A program made the position numbers and the translations under genes. Shown piece after piece: positions 28,584 to 37,892 of a stretch of DNA of 64,000 nucleotides. The stretch spans positions 114,217 through 178,216 of the forward strand of contig JAGOUV010000001.1 in NCBI GenBank assembly GCA_018061065.1, written 5' to 3'. Every line of letters starts with the position of its first letter. Position 1 is the first letter of the stretch. This DNA is from Candidatus Altimarinota bacterium (lineage in GTDB: Bacteria > Patescibacteriota > Gracilibacteria > UBA1369 > UM-FILTER-53-11). The notes below the pieces were generated by a model, which made no database searches, was not told where the DNA came from, and saw only the letters and a program-made list of their open reading frames with translations.

Positions 28584-29375
28584 TTATCGTCCAACACCTT
28601 CAAAACGCCGTGTTCCCGAGCGTAGAAGGCTATAGCACATAAGCCCAAGTACAAGCGCATAGATCCACTGAATGCCGAGTGAATTGTACAGAAGCATGGA
28701 AGGTGCGTCGCTGAGTAGAACACGAGCGGGAAAAAAGAAAATATATGGGAAGGGTAAATACTGCATGATGTTTTGTATCGAAGTAGGGAAGAGGTCGACA
28801 GGAATAATCATGCCAGAGAAAATCGTCAGCATACCGAAATATATAAAAATAATACGGTTTGCACTCACGACCCAAAACGAGAGCATGCCGATACTCATGA
28901 CAATAAATGAGTTGATAAGGTAAGAGCCTACGGCTGCAATAAGCAAGAATCCGAGCTTCCACAGAGACAATGAGATACCACCATACAGAAAGAAAAGAAG
29001 CGTTCCAAAAATCAAGAGCGCGCAGAATGTCCTGAAGACATTTTTGCTCAATTCGTATGTTAGTCGGAAACCAAGATAATTAAGGGGACGCAGGAGGTAG
29101 TTTGCAAAATCCCCTCGATATACGTCATTTACAATTTCAAAACCTACACGAGTAAAGACAAATCCCGATAAAATTTGAATGATGAAGAAATACTGCATGA
29201 TACGTAGAAACGTATATCCACCTACGGTTCCACCACTTGCATCAGCAACAGCTTTCCACAGGAAGAGGGCTATAAATAAACGCAGCCCCCAGCCAAATGC
29301 ACTGATGAAAAATTCAGCGCGGTAAGCAACTGCGTCCATTAATCCTAACCTAATAAATGCGAGATATTTTTTCAT
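28584..29375 (-). CDS. ABC-2 permease subunit (COG4587-like)
   Basis: A 263-residue membrane protein with about six transmembrane segments. It has the motif YRGDFANYLLRPLNYLGFRL, the counterpart of the RGELDHLLTKP segment in its partner, and a long hydrophobic middle part including FWVVSANRIIFIYFGMLTIF. Its ATG overlaps the gshB stop by four bases (ATGA), coupling it to glutathione synthesis genes upstream and to the second permease and ATPase downstream. Confidence 0.87.
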   Translation of the reverse strand: MKKYLAFIRLGLMDAVAYRAEFFISAFGWGLRLFIALFLWKAVADASGGTVGGYTFLRIMQYFFIIQILSGFVFTRVGFEIVNDVYRGDFANYLLRPLNYLGFRLTYELSKNVFRTFCALLIFGTLLFFLYGGISLSLWKLGFLLIAAVGSYLINSFIVMSIGMLSFWVVSANRIIFIYFGMLTIFSGMIIPVDLFPTSIQNIMQYLPFPYIFFFPARVLLSDAPSMLLYNSLGIQWIYALVLGLMCYSLLRSGTRRFEGVGR

Positions 29376-30286
29376 GCAGATAGTTCTTCCAAGTAGGTTA
29401 TTACATCTTCTTCGTAGTGAGCATGGTCATGCTCGTTCATTTTTACCAAGCCCGTGGGGCTCGTAATATTAATTTCAGTAACATATCCCCCAATCACATC
29501 AATTCCTGCAAAGGTAATTCCCATTTTCTTAAGCTCAGCCGCAATTCCTGAACACATTTCTTGTTCAAGCTTAGTGAGCTCGCCTTGTGAGGAGTTTCCA
29601 CCTGAAGAGATGTTTGATCGATGTTCGCCGCTTACTGCAAGCCTTTTCTGTGCTCCTAAGATCTTGCCATTGAGCACCAACACGCGCGTATCTCCCTCAC
29701 TTACTTCAGGGATATATTTTTGGATTATGACCGATTTTTTCCCGTGCAACGTCATCATTTCTATAAGCGGGGTGATATTTGAGTCGCCTTCCTTAAGAAT
29801 AAAGACTCCACGTCCACCGAACTCATTTATCGGTTTAATAACTGCAGTTTTATGTGTCTTAATAAAATTTCTGAGTTCATCGGCATTCGCACTTACGGTT
29901 GTGGGTACAATGTACTGTGGGAAACGGAAAATAATGAGTTTTTCATTGTATTCTCGCAGCGCAGTGGGGTCATTTATTACTCGTGTTTTTGTCTTATCAA
30001 CAAGTGAAAGCAGGTGAGTGGCAGTTATATAATCCTGATCTACCGGAGGATCTTTGCGCATAAATATAACGTTCATCTCATCGAGGCGAATAGCTTTAGA
30101 AGGATCATTTTTACCGTAAATACGTGCCTGTGCCATTGGCATTCCCTCGTTGATCATCAATTCATTTATATGACAGTACCAGACGTTGTGCCCACGTTTT
30201 TGTGCACCGCGCATAATACAGAGCGTGGTATCGGTCTCTACGTGCAGCGTCTCAATCGGATCGATTATGAAAAGAAAATTAGACAT
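29372..30286 (-). CDS. gshB: Glutathione synthetase (ATP-grasp)
   Basis: A 304-residue GshB homologue that joins gamma-glutamylcysteine and glycine. The N-terminus MSNFLFIIDPIETLHVETDTTL, the FMRKDPPVDQDYI block, AVIKPINEFGGRGVF in the ATP-grasp fold, YIPEVSEGDTRVLVLNG, and the C-terminal IDVIGGYVTEINITSPTG are all typical. The start was moved to ATG 30286, giving an 8-base overlap (ATGTCTAA) with gshA; the longer frame starts inside gshA and lacks homology. Found directly after gshA, it completes a two-step glutathione pathway, which is unusual for this kind of genome. Confidence 0.93.
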   Translation of the reverse strand: MSNFLFIIDPIETLHVETDTTLCIMRGAQKRGHNVWYCHINELMINEGMPMAQARIYGKNDPSKAIRLDEMNVIFMRKDPPVDQDYITATHLLSLVDKTKTRVINDPTALREYNEKLIIFRFPQYIVPTTVSANADELRNFIKTHKTAVIKPINEFGGRGVFILKEGDSNITPLIEMMTLHGKKSVIIQKYIPEVSEGDTRVLVLNGKILGAQKRLAVSGEHRSNISSGGNSSQGELTKLEQEMCSGIAAELKKMGITFAGIDVIGGYVTEINITSPTGLVKMNEHDHAHYEEDVITYLEELSA

Positions 30287-31517
30287 GTTTAATTTCGCAG
30301 CCCGCAGCCAGTGAGGCGATGCGTGCAATATGGACTAAAATCATTTGAAGACACTCAAGGTCGCATTGCCCCTTATACTCATTAGAATAACCCGTCAGCT
30401 CGTGAAAACAGAGTTTAGTAAACTGCACTCCCGGTTGATTTAAATTTCCCCGGTCATCGACGGTCTCGTGAAGTCTAAAAAATCCTCCACATACCTGATG
30501 ATTGATGAGGTAGATAACAGGTTCAGCAACACGTTCTTTAAAGCGATCAATCGTTCGCACGCCCTCCTGAATAATAACATCCGTTACGGCTCGTCCTGAC
30601 TTTCCTGTCTTCATCTTATTGCGCTGTTTTTTATTCAAACTCAAAAATTCATCGCCTGAACTTGCCGTCATCACCGCCATTCCATAGGTACCCGCATCAT
30701 TTTTTACAAAGACATACGGAGTTTCATTTATATTGTGCTGCTTATATTTTTCACCTACGCGCTTGAGAACCACATCTACTTTTGTAGCCAGTGTTTGCAT
30801 GCTTGTATCATCGGAAAAATCTGGCTGTTCCATCATGTCAAAATAACTTGAGATGAGCCATGGATCGATATCAATTGCTTTAGAAAAATCGGTTGCGAGT
30901 TGTTCGTAATGAGTAAAGTGATCTGACTTTTTCCTTGAGTGCCAGCCAATAAATGGAGTGGGAAGCAGTGGTTGTATAATTTTTTTGATCAACTCAGGTA
31001 CGCCACTAGAAAAATCATTATTTACAATAATAATATCAGGCACAAAGGCGGCAATCTTTAGTTGATCGCCGACTAACTCAGGTCTATACATCTCTAGTTT
31101 TCCACCAGAAGCGGCCGTGAATTCCGTCATTTCCTGTACGAGCTCGGTCGAAAAATTTGCAATTTCACAATTAACTCCTGCATTGCGTACTACATCGCGG
31201 AGGACAATGAGATTATCGAAATAAAACAGATTGCGCGTATGGTCTTCAGCCAGGATCAAGATATTCTTGGCCTTGGGATAAAACTTGTGAAAATACATCT
31301 TAAATAACTCCGTTGCCGCACGTCTAAAGCTGGGACAGAGATTATTAAATCCCCCCGGGAAAAGATTGGTATCTACCGGGGCCAATTTATAACCAGCATT
31401 ACGAATATCAACTGAGGCGTAGAGCGGGTCTGCTCCGATCTCATTTTGCTTATGTATGAGCCAATCACGAATCGTATCGGCCTCACGTTTAAATCGGTCT
31501 ACGAGAAAAGATAACAC
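30279..31517 (-). CDS. gshA: Glutamate-cysteine ligase, PF08886-type
   Basis: A 412-residue protein matching the proteobacterial GshA family that is unrelated in sequence to E. coli GshA. The diagnostic motif VDTNLFPGGFNNL is near residue 55. Further conserved parts are ILILAEDHTRNLFY, YVFVKNDAGTYGMAVMT and an ATP-grasp-like C-terminal region. It makes gamma-glutamylcysteine, the substrate of the overlapping gshB. GTG 31517 is the start, exactly 6 bases after a TATAAT box. The family is known mainly from Proteobacteria and Cyanobacteria relatives, so horizontal acquisition is possible; codon use looks like the neighbours. Confidence 0.85.
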   Translation of the reverse strand: MLSFLVDRFKREADTIRDWLIHKQNEIGADPLYASVDIRNAGYKLAPVDTNLFPGGFNNLCPSFRRAATELFKMYFHKFYPKAKNILILAEDHTRNLFYFDNLIVLRDVVRNAGVNCEIANFSTELVQEMTEFTAASGGKLEMYRPELVGDQLKIAAFVPDIIIVNNDFSSGVPELIKKIIQPLLPTPFIGWHSRKKSDHFTHYEQLATDFSKAIDIDPWLISSYFDMMEQPDFSDDTSMQTLATKVDVVLKRVGEKYKQHNINETPYVFVKNDAGTYGMAVMTASSGDEFLSLNKKQRNKMKTGKSGRAVTDVIIQEGVRTIDRFKERVAEPVIYLINHQVCGGFFRLHETVDDRGNLNQPGVQFTKLCFHELTGYSNEYKGQCDLECLQMILVHIARIASLAAGCEIKHV

Positions 31518-31529
31518 GCTCGCATTATA
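31518..31529 (-). promoter_or_regulatory. Leaderless -10 box of the gshA operon
   Basis: On the minus strand TATAAT (31529-31524) plus 6 bases leads exactly to GTG 31517. Every following gene down to 25145 overlaps or lies within 8 bases of the previous one, so this box probably drives seven genes. Confidence 0.7.
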
Positions 31530-31532
31530 CCA

Positions 31533-32111
31533 TTAAGCATGACCATGTCCTCCATGACCAGCATCATGTCCCGCATCGTGACCACCATGGGCATCGCCGT
31601 GACCTGCATCATGGCTCGCATGACTATCGTGACCTCCGTGGCCGTGGTCACCACCATTTCCTCCGCCAATTCCTAAGAGCTCATTAATACCTGTCTGAAC
31701 TGTATGTCCTGAATCTTTAAGCGCTGTGCCTGTTGCTTTAAAAGGCAATGCAAGTCCCTTGCCAGTAAGATCAAGTGCGCCACCAGCTATATTCGTAATG
31801 GTTTCGATAGGACCATTTGCCATAGGTAAACCTAATTCTTTGCCAACTTCTTTTGTGACATTCCATGGGAAGAATGCAATTCCCGCTGCAACCATGGCTG
31901 CAGCATGTGTTTTTCTTCGCAAAAAACCAACGCTGCCCATAGCACCTTCTTTGACTTTATTTAATCCCCAGCCAATACCACGGAAAGGGGCTTCCAATAC
32001 TTTTTTAGTGCCATGAAGAATCTTGCCGCCAATGCTTGATCCTGTAGCACCATGTGCTGGTGCCGCATGTGCGTCGTGTCCGTGTCCCGCTGCTGGTGGA
32101 TGTTCTGACAT
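31533..32111 (-). CDS. His/Gly/Asp-rich protein of unknown function
   Basis: A 192-residue protein. The first 20 residues contain five His (AGHGHDAHAAPAHG); the middle (about 25-150) is Gly/Ala-rich with amphipathic helices and one hydrophobic stretch (AAAMVAAGIAFFPW); the last 40 residues are a repeat of GH, DH and AH units with more than ten His. Such tails bind Ni, Zn or Cu in metallochaperones, so metal binding is a fair inference, but no domain is recognised. A TATAAT box lies 11 bases before the ATG. It follows aroC and precedes gshA. Confidence 0.75.
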   Translation of the reverse strand: MSEHPPAAGHGHDAHAAPAHGATGSSIGGKILHGTKKVLEAPFRGIGWGLNKVKEGAMGSVGFLRRKTHAAAMVAAGIAFFPWNVTKEVGKELGLPMANGPIETITNIAGGALDLTGKGLALPFKATGTALKDSGHTVQTGINELLGIGGGNGGDHGHGGHDSHASHDAGHGDAHGGHDAGHDAGHGGHGHA

Positions 32112-32165
32112 ATGTTCATTCTATTATACCACGTTGGCCGTATTTGGCAATAGCCCGTAAATGGG

Positions 32166-33230
32166 TTATGGCTTAATCGCGCGGTATCTCAAGAAATGAT
32201 CTGCAATCACGAGAGCCACCATGCTCTCAGCCACAGGTATAAAACGGGGGATTATGCATGGATCGTGACGTCCTTTTACCTCCAACTCTACCGATTCCTT
32301 ATCTTTAGAAACGGTCTGTTGTTTTTTGCTGATGCTGGAAGGTGGTTTCACCGCAACACGAATAACAATATCTTCTCCATTTGATATACCACCACTTATG
32401 CCTCCAGCGTCATTTTTTTCTACGCTTATATTACCGCCGCGGACGGTAAAGGGATCATTATTTTCAGAACCTTTTTTTGTGGCCACGCCAAAGCCCGCTC
32501 CAAACTCAACACCTTTTACGGTTGGAATTGAGACAAGTGCCTTTGCCAGATCTGCATTTAATTTATCAAAAACAGGCTCACCCAAGCCTACGGGCGTGCC
32601 CTTGATCCAGATCTCCACAATCCCTCCCACAGAGTCACCCTCTTCTTTTGCCTTTGCAATATAGGCCTCCATCTCAGGAGCTTTATGTGGATCCGCAGTG
32701 CGCACCGTATTTTTTTCAATAAAATCTGGTTCGATTGTTTGGGCGATAATCGGTCCAACTTGTTTGGCAAAAGCAATGATAGAAACACCTTCACGGGCAA
32801 TCAATTTTTTAGCAACAGCACCCGCCATCACACGGCTAATGGTCTCGCGGCCTGATGAGCGACCACCTCCACGGTAATCTCTAAATCCAAACTTCATCTC
32901 CCATGTATAGTCTGCATGCCCCGGACGGAAGACATTTTTAAGAGAGTCGTAGTCAGATGACCGCTGGCTTGTATTCTCAACAATCATGCCAATAGGAGCT
33001 CCCGTTGTCTTTCCCTCAAAAACACCCGATACAATACGTACCTTATCTGGTTCATTGCGAGGTGTAGTGATCGCTGACTGTCCAGGTCTGCGGCGATCTA
33101 AATCCTTCTGAATATCCTCTTCAGATAACGCTAAAGATGCCGGGCATCCATCGATGATACAGCCAAGCGCGCCTCCGTGCGATTCACCAAAGGTCGTTAC
33201 TCGAAAGAGTTTTCCAAAGGTATTGCCCAT
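32166..33230 (-). CDS. aroC: Chorismate synthase
   Basis: AroC (354 aa) converts EPSP to chorismate with reduced FMN, the last shikimate-pathway step. Signatures include TFGESHGGALGCIIDGCPA, RRPGQSAITTPRNEPD, GGGRSSGRETISRVMAGA, GGISGGISNGEDIVIRVAVKPPSSI and RHDPCIIPRFIPVAESM. It lies 23 bases downstream of rpmE in the gyrA transcript, so it is not under the aromatic attenuator that controls aroF-aroB-aroAK. Confidence 0.97.
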   Translation of the reverse strand: MGNTFGKLFRVTTFGESHGGALGCIIDGCPASLALSEEDIQKDLDRRRPGQSAITTPRNEPDKVRIVSGVFEGKTTGAPIGMIVENTSQRSSDYDSLKNVFRPGHADYTWEMKFGFRDYRGGGRSSGRETISRVMAGAVAKKLIAREGVSIIAFAKQVGPIIAQTIEPDFIEKNTVRTADPHKAPEMEAYIAKAKEEGDSVGGIVEIWIKGTPVGLGEPVFDKLNADLAKALVSIPTVKGVEFGAGFGVATKKGSENNDPFTVRGGNISVEKNDAGGISGGISNGEDIVIRVAVKPPSSISKKQQTVSKDKESVELEVKGRHDPCIIPRFIPVAESMVALVIADHFLRYRAIKP

Positions 33231-33253
33231 AAGGACGGTCGGGACGTTAAGAA

Positions 33254-33616
33254 TTACTCAGCTTTCTGTGCAAGAGGCTCATCCCACTTAGTGGTTGTAT
33301 CGCCTGACTTCATTGCACGCTCGATAACTTCCTGAGGAATCTCTTTTTCCTTATATCCTTCTGGCTTCTTTTTCTTGTCTGCAATGCGCTTTTCTGTCTT
33401 TTCCTTCAACTGTACTGCCTTTTCGCGCGCTGCCTTAAACTTATCAACACGTCCTGCAGTATCAAGTAATTTCTGCTTACCCGTATAGAAAGGGTGGCAT
33501 TTTGAGCACAATTCAGTGCGTAATTCTTTTCGTGTAGATCCCGTTACCATTACGTTGCCGCATGAGCAGGTAATAGTGGCATCTTGGTGATAGCTAGGGT
33601 GAGTTCCTGTTTTCAT
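33254..33616 (-). CDS. rpmE: Ribosomal protein bL31 with C-terminal extension
   Basis: The first 70 residues are a zinc-type bL31: [16 protein letters not shown], the [24 protein letters not shown] motif and four Cys as zinc ligands. A normal bL31 ends near residue 70-80; this one continues to 120 with a highly charged, Lys/Glu-rich helix and a tail. Its ATG overlaps the stop of the upstream surface protein (ATGA), and aroC follows. The extension may contact the ribosome surface; this is inference. Confidence 0.93.
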   Translation of the reverse strand: MKTGTHPSYHQDATITCSCGNVMVTGSTRKELRTELCSKCHPFYTGKQKLLDTAGRVDKFKAAREKAVQLKEKTEKRIADKKKKPEGYKEKEIPQEVIERAMKSGDTTTKWDEPLAQKAE

Positions 33617-35028
33617 AAAAGTGCGTTTTTAGTTCTTTTCTTGGCGCGGGGTCTACTATAGGTAAATACGTAAAAAATTGCAAGTAGTGCAATAGTTAGG
33701 GCTAAAATACCTATTATCCATGAGGTTTTACCCGTAACAACATAGAGTTTGCTTATAGCCTGTTGGATTGAGCCGTCTTCATTAGTGACTTTAACCTGTA
33801 GTGTATGGGTTCCCGTTCCTCCAAAACGTAGTTTTATCGAAGCGGGTTTCGTGGCCAATCGAGCACTACTTTCCAGTACATCTTTTGTAATGGTTTCCCC
33901 CTCTGATTTTGTGCCTAAACTCTCAACGGTACCGTTTTCTCCATTATTTCCAAAAGCGATGCGTTCCACCACGTTTCCATCCAATGACCACTCGACTTCT
34001 TTTATCGTTGTGTTTGTCTCTGTTGTACCCGTAGAGGGCGTAGTAAATTCAACCGTCTGTCCCGGATAAATGTAATGTGAAGTAGATGTGGGGTCGGTCG
34101 CAACGTTTACCTCTACCGTTTCAGGCGCAGGTGGAGTAGTGGATTCTTGAGATCCGGTTGGAGCCCCTTCTAGTAAGGTAGATCGTGTAGGATCAAGCGG
34201 ATAGGGATCGTTTTTATCAGTTACCTTGTCTCCATCGGAATCCGTGTTCCGTGGGTTGGTACCTATTTCATTTTCTTCTTTATCATTGAGGCCATCGGTA
34301 TCAGTGTCTGCTTTAAGCGGGTCAGTTACATTTTGTAATTCCTGTACGTCCGCCATGCCATCGTTGTCATCGTCGGTATCGCTATTATTACCAATCGCGT
34401 CTTTATCATTGTCGTGAGATTCGGTCGCGTCTAAAGGGAACTCGTCTTCCGCATCGGGAATGCCATCGTTGTCATCGTCGATATCGGCATTATCACCAAT
34501 TGCATCGCCATCGGCATCTGACCACTCTTTTTTGTCTAAAGGAAATGAGTCCGTTGTATCTGCATAGGTATCATTATCATCGTCGGGGTCAGTTGCGTTG
34601 GGCACGCCGTCTCGATCGGCATCTGCCAAAACATGGAGCGTTTGAACATAGGTATTATTTCCGTTATTTCCATCATCGGCTTTATCGAGCGGCACTACGA
34701 CTACTTTTAACGTGCGTTCACCCGGGAGAGGAGCCCAGTCTACAAATACAGCATCCTCACGACCCGATACTACCGAGACTGGCTGATCGCCGGTAATTTG
34801 TCTATCACCATCAAAAAAACGAACGACACCGCGAATGTCATCCTGGCCTTGATTGTGTACGGTTGCATAGATGCGAACGGTGCGTCCTTCTAATAAACTC
34901 TGGGTGGAGAGCCGTACGTCATTTGCTCCTAAAACTAAATCTCCGTTGGCATGCGCAAGCGGAGCTGCCAGAGTAAGTGAGGCAACTACGCTCAACGCAA
35001 TAATATGATGTATGTTTAACTTCTTCAT
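33613..35028 (-). CDS. Surface protein with CARDB-like domain, thrombospondin type-3 repeats and C-terminal anchor
   Basis: A 471-residue exported protein. The signal peptide runs to about residue 27 (LAHA). Residues 30-130 form a CARDB-like Ig fold ([24 protein letters not shown]). Residues 134-285 hold calcium-binding TSP3-type repeats built on DxDxDGxxD and DDDNDG ([18 protein letters not shown] and others). A PKD/Ig-like domain spans about 315-425, and a single transmembrane helix (436-458) with a basic tail anchors it. It is probably a calcium-stabilised cell-surface stalk or adhesin. It is encoded between gyrA and rpmE with 4-base overlaps on both sides. Confidence 0.87.
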   Translation of the reverse strand: MKKLNIHHIIALSVVASLTLAAPLAHANGDLVLGANDVRLSTQSLLEGRTVRIYATVHNQGQDDIRGVVRFFDGDRQITGDQPVSVVSGREDAVFVDWAPLPGERTLKVVVVPLDKADDGNNGNNTYVQTLHVLADADRDGVPNATDPDDDNDTYADTTDSFPLDKKEWSDADGDAIGDNADIDDDNDGIPDAEDEFPLDATESHDNDKDAIGNNSDTDDDNDGMADVQELQNVTDPLKADTDTDGLNDKEENEIGTNPRNTDSDGDKVTDKNDPYPLDPTRSTLLEGAPTGSQESTTPPAPETVEVNVATDPTSTSHYIYPGQTVEFTTPSTGTTETNTTIKEVEWSLDGNVVERIAFGNNGENGTVESLGTKSEGETITKDVLESSARLATKPASIKLRFGGTGTHTLQVKVTNEDGSIQQAISKLYVVTGKTSWIIGILALTIALLAIFYVFTYSRPRAKKRTKNALL

Positions 35029-37640
35029 AACAGGGCTTTTTGGCCTGCCTTCTTTGCCTCCACTTCTTTTTCTGCAGCAATATCTGACTCCTCAAAATTG
35101 AAGATAACAGACACTGAGGCAACGCGATCACTGCTATCCAGGCGCATGAGGTAGACACCTTGTGTTGCACGTCCTTGTGAAGGAATATCTTTAATATTGA
35201 GACGTATTACCTGACCTCCTCTTGATACCATAATCAAGTCGGCATCTTGTTTTTCCATGAGTACCTTTGCACCGATGATTTTTCCTGTTTTTGGCGTAAT
35301 CTTAGCTGTTTTTACTCCAGAGCCGCCACGTCCTTGGAGGCGGTAGTTGCTAATTTTGGTTGATTTACCAAGTCCATTTTCCATAATAATTAATGCCTCT
35401 GATTCACCAAGTTCGCGGACTACATCCATTTCAACACAGTAGTCTTTATTCTGAAGACGAATACCGCGCACACCCATGCTTGCGCGACCCATTGGACGTG
35501 CTTCTTCTTGGTCGAAACGGATGCTCTTGCCGAGCGATGTCGCCATGAAAATTTGATCGCCTTTATTAGTTTCCTTTACCCATTCAAGCGAGTCGCCGTC
35601 TCGTAACTTAATGGCAATCAAACCGCTCTTGCGTACATTTGAAAAATCTTCAACGGGTGTTTTCTTTACTGTACCGTTGCGGGTCGCCATAAAGAGGAAC
35701 TGGCCCGTGAATTTCTCTGGAATATTTAACATCGAGCTAACAAACTCATTTTCTTGAAGCTGAAGTAAATTCACCACTGCCTGGCCTTTTGCCGTACGTG
35801 ATGCCTGTACAATTTCGTACACAGGCTGGCGGAAAACACGTCCTTTATTCGTGAAGAAAAGAATATCTTCATGGTTGCGTGTGTGACAGATAATCTTAAT
35901 TTCATCCTCGTCTTTGGTCGTCATGCCCATCACTCCTTTTCCACCACGATGTTGTGTGCGGAAGGTGGAAGGTGGCATACGCTTAATATAATTTTCACGC
36001 GTAAGCACTACAACCATCGGTTCATTTGGAATGGTATCTTTGCTGGAAATTTCACCCACAGCGTGACGGATGATCTTAGTACGACGTTCGTCACCAAAGC
36101 GAGCCTTAACATCAGTTAACTCTTCCTTAATAATCTTCAAAATCTTCTTTGCATCGTTCAAAATTCCTTCTAATTTATCGATCAAATCAAGTTTTTCCTT
36201 TAATTCATCGGCAATTTTCTTCTGCTCCAAACCAGCAAGCGTCTGCAGTCTCATTTCCAAAATCGCACTCGCTTGAAGATCTGAAAGTTTGAATTTCTTC
36301 ATCAAAGCATCATGAGCTTCTTCCTTTGTCTTCGATTCTTTGATTGTTTTGATAACTGCATCAATATGGTCGAGCGCGATCTTCAATCCTTCCAAAATAT
36401 GAGCACGTGCCTTTGCAATCTTGAGCTCATACTGAGTTCGGCGAGTAACGGTAATTTTGCGATGTTCTAGGAAATATTCCAATACCTGCTTGAGGTTCAA
36501 TAAGCGTGGCTGCAAGCCCTCAACTAGAGCAATCATGTTCATGTTAAACGTCGTCTGTAAATCCGTAAGCTGATAGAGCTGATTCAAAATCTTCTTAGGA
36601 TACGCGTCTTTTTTAAGTTCGATTACTACCTCAATTCCCTTTGAGCTCGATTGGTCACGGATATCACTAATACCCACGACTTTTTTGTCGCGAACGAGGT
36701 CAGCCATCTTTGTAATCATGACTGACTTATTTACCTGGTAGGGGATTTCGGTAATCACGATGTCGAAGCGTCCACTCTTGCGTTCGATAATATCTGCCTT
36801 TCCACGAATCACCACACCGCCGCGTCCATTCAAATACATTGCTTTGATCGCATTGATGTCATAAATGATTCCGGAAGTAGGAAAGTCAGGACCTTTTATA
36901 AATTCCATAAGCTCTTCAATGGTGCATTCTGGATTATCTGCCAAATGCATAACACCATCTACTACTTCATTAAGATTGTGTGGTGGAATTGAAGTTGCCA
37001 TACCCACCGCGATACCGTTTACGCCGTTCAAGAGAAGCTGCGGAACTTTTGCAGGAAGCACTTCTGGTTCCAAACGTGTTGCATCGTAGTTCTCGCGCCA
37101 GCTCACCGTCTCTTTATCAATATCGAGAAGCATTTCATCGGCAATAGATTCCATCTTGGCCTCGGTATAACGCATAGCAGCTGCAGCATCTCCATCGATC
37201 GAGCCGAAGTTACCTTGGCCTCGCACCATGGGATAACGCATTGCAAAGTCTTGAGCCATACGCACCATTGAGTCGTATACAGCAATGTCACCGTGTGGAT
37301 GGTACTTACCAAGTACGTCACCAACTACGGCTGCGGATTTTCTAAATTTCGCACCTGCAGATAAGCCTAATTCATGCATTGCGTAGAGAATACGGCGATG
37401 AACGGGCTTAAGACCGTCACGGACATCGGGAAGAGCACGTGCCACGATAACGCTCATGGCGTAAGACAAATAACTCTCTTCCATTTCTTTTGTTAGATCA
37501 CGAGGGATGTAGGCTGCAGGAAGACCAGCTGACTTTGGAGCATCTGTCGGTGGCTCTTTTCCGGCCGAGGCCTTTTCATTCTTTTCGTTTGGTTCCTTAG
37601 AATCCGGCTGTTTATCTGAAATCTTAGTTTTTCTTGGCAT
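35025..37640 (-). CDS. gyrA: DNA gyrase subunit A
   Basis: GyrA (871 aa). After a 40-residue charged N-terminal extension comes the standard breakage-reunion domain with catalytic Tyr158 in AAMRYTE. The C-terminal beta-pinwheel contains QGRGGSG in the position of the GyrA box (QxRGGKG), supporting gyrase rather than topo IV. The quinolone-binding helix reads [11 protein letters not shown]: Ile119 replaces the Ser83 of E. coli while Asp123 (Asp87) is kept. The stop overlaps the next gene by four bases (ATGA). The promoter is not clear; a TATAAA lies about 40 bases upstream. Confidence 0.96.
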   Translation of the reverse strand: MPRKTKISDKQPDSKEPNEKNEKASAGKEPPTDAPKSAGLPAAYIPRDLTKEMEESYLSYAMSVIVARALPDVRDGLKPVHRRILYAMHELGLSAGAKFRKSAAVVGDVLGKYHPHGDIAVYDSMVRMAQDFAMRYPMVRGQGNFGSIDGDAAAAMRYTEAKMESIADEMLLDIDKETVSWRENYDATRLEPEVLPAKVPQLLLNGVNGIAVGMATSIPPHNLNEVVDGVMHLADNPECTIEELMEFIKGPDFPTSGIIYDINAIKAMYLNGRGGVVIRGKADIIERKSGRFDIVITEIPYQVNKSVMITKMADLVRDKKVVGISDIRDQSSSKGIEVVIELKKDAYPKKILNQLYQLTDLQTTFNMNMIALVEGLQPRLLNLKQVLEYFLEHRKITVTRRTQYELKIAKARAHILEGLKIALDHIDAVIKTIKESKTKEEAHDALMKKFKLSDLQASAILEMRLQTLAGLEQKKIADELKEKLDLIDKLEGILNDAKKILKIIKEELTDVKARFGDERRTKIIRHAVGEISSKDTIPNEPMVVVLTRENYIKRMPPSTFRTQHRGGKGVMGMTTKDEDEIKIICHTRNHEDILFFTNKGRVFRQPVYEIVQASRTAKGQAVVNLLQLQENEFVSSMLNIPEKFTGQFLFMATRNGTVKKTPVEDFSNVRKSGLIAIKLRDGDSLEWVKETNKGDQIFMATSLGKSIRFDQEEARPMGRASMGVRGIRLQNKDYCVEMDVVRELGESEALIIMENGLGKSTKISNYRLQGRGGSGVKTAKITPKTGKIIGAKVLMEKQDADLIMVSRGGQVIRLNIKDIPSQGRATQGVYLMRLDSSDRVASVSVIFNFEESDIAAEKEVEAKKAGQKALL

Positions 37641-37892
37641 AAAATTGGGGGAAAAATGAACATGAAAACTTTATAGTTTTTTGGCCAGAAACGCCAGTAG
37701 AAAACAGAGGTGTTGTTTGACAAAAACTCTAAAAATAGCGCAACTACTTCATTTCGCAATTTACTTTACTGTAAGCCATTGGTTATTTCTCATGAATAAT
37801 AAATGTGTTCAATATATGCTCGTTCAACCGTAAGCACAGTTTATAACGCTTCCTAAAAAGGCAATTTTCTGCTATACTTATCTGATTTAATT
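37641..37892. other. Divergent intergenic region between gyrA and virB4
   Basis: 252 bases without a gene. On the plus strand TTCCTA-17-TATACT (37850-37878) predicts a leader of about 8 bases for virB4. The gyrA side shows only weak boxes (TATAAA near 37670 on the minus strand). AT-rich, with no convincing hairpin or repeat. Confidence 0.5.

Noticed and set aside
29454-30017. A 187-residue open frame antisense to gshB
   Set aside because: Ser/Pro/Ile-rich shadow frame opposite a recognisable ATP-grasp enzyme; no promoter or family.
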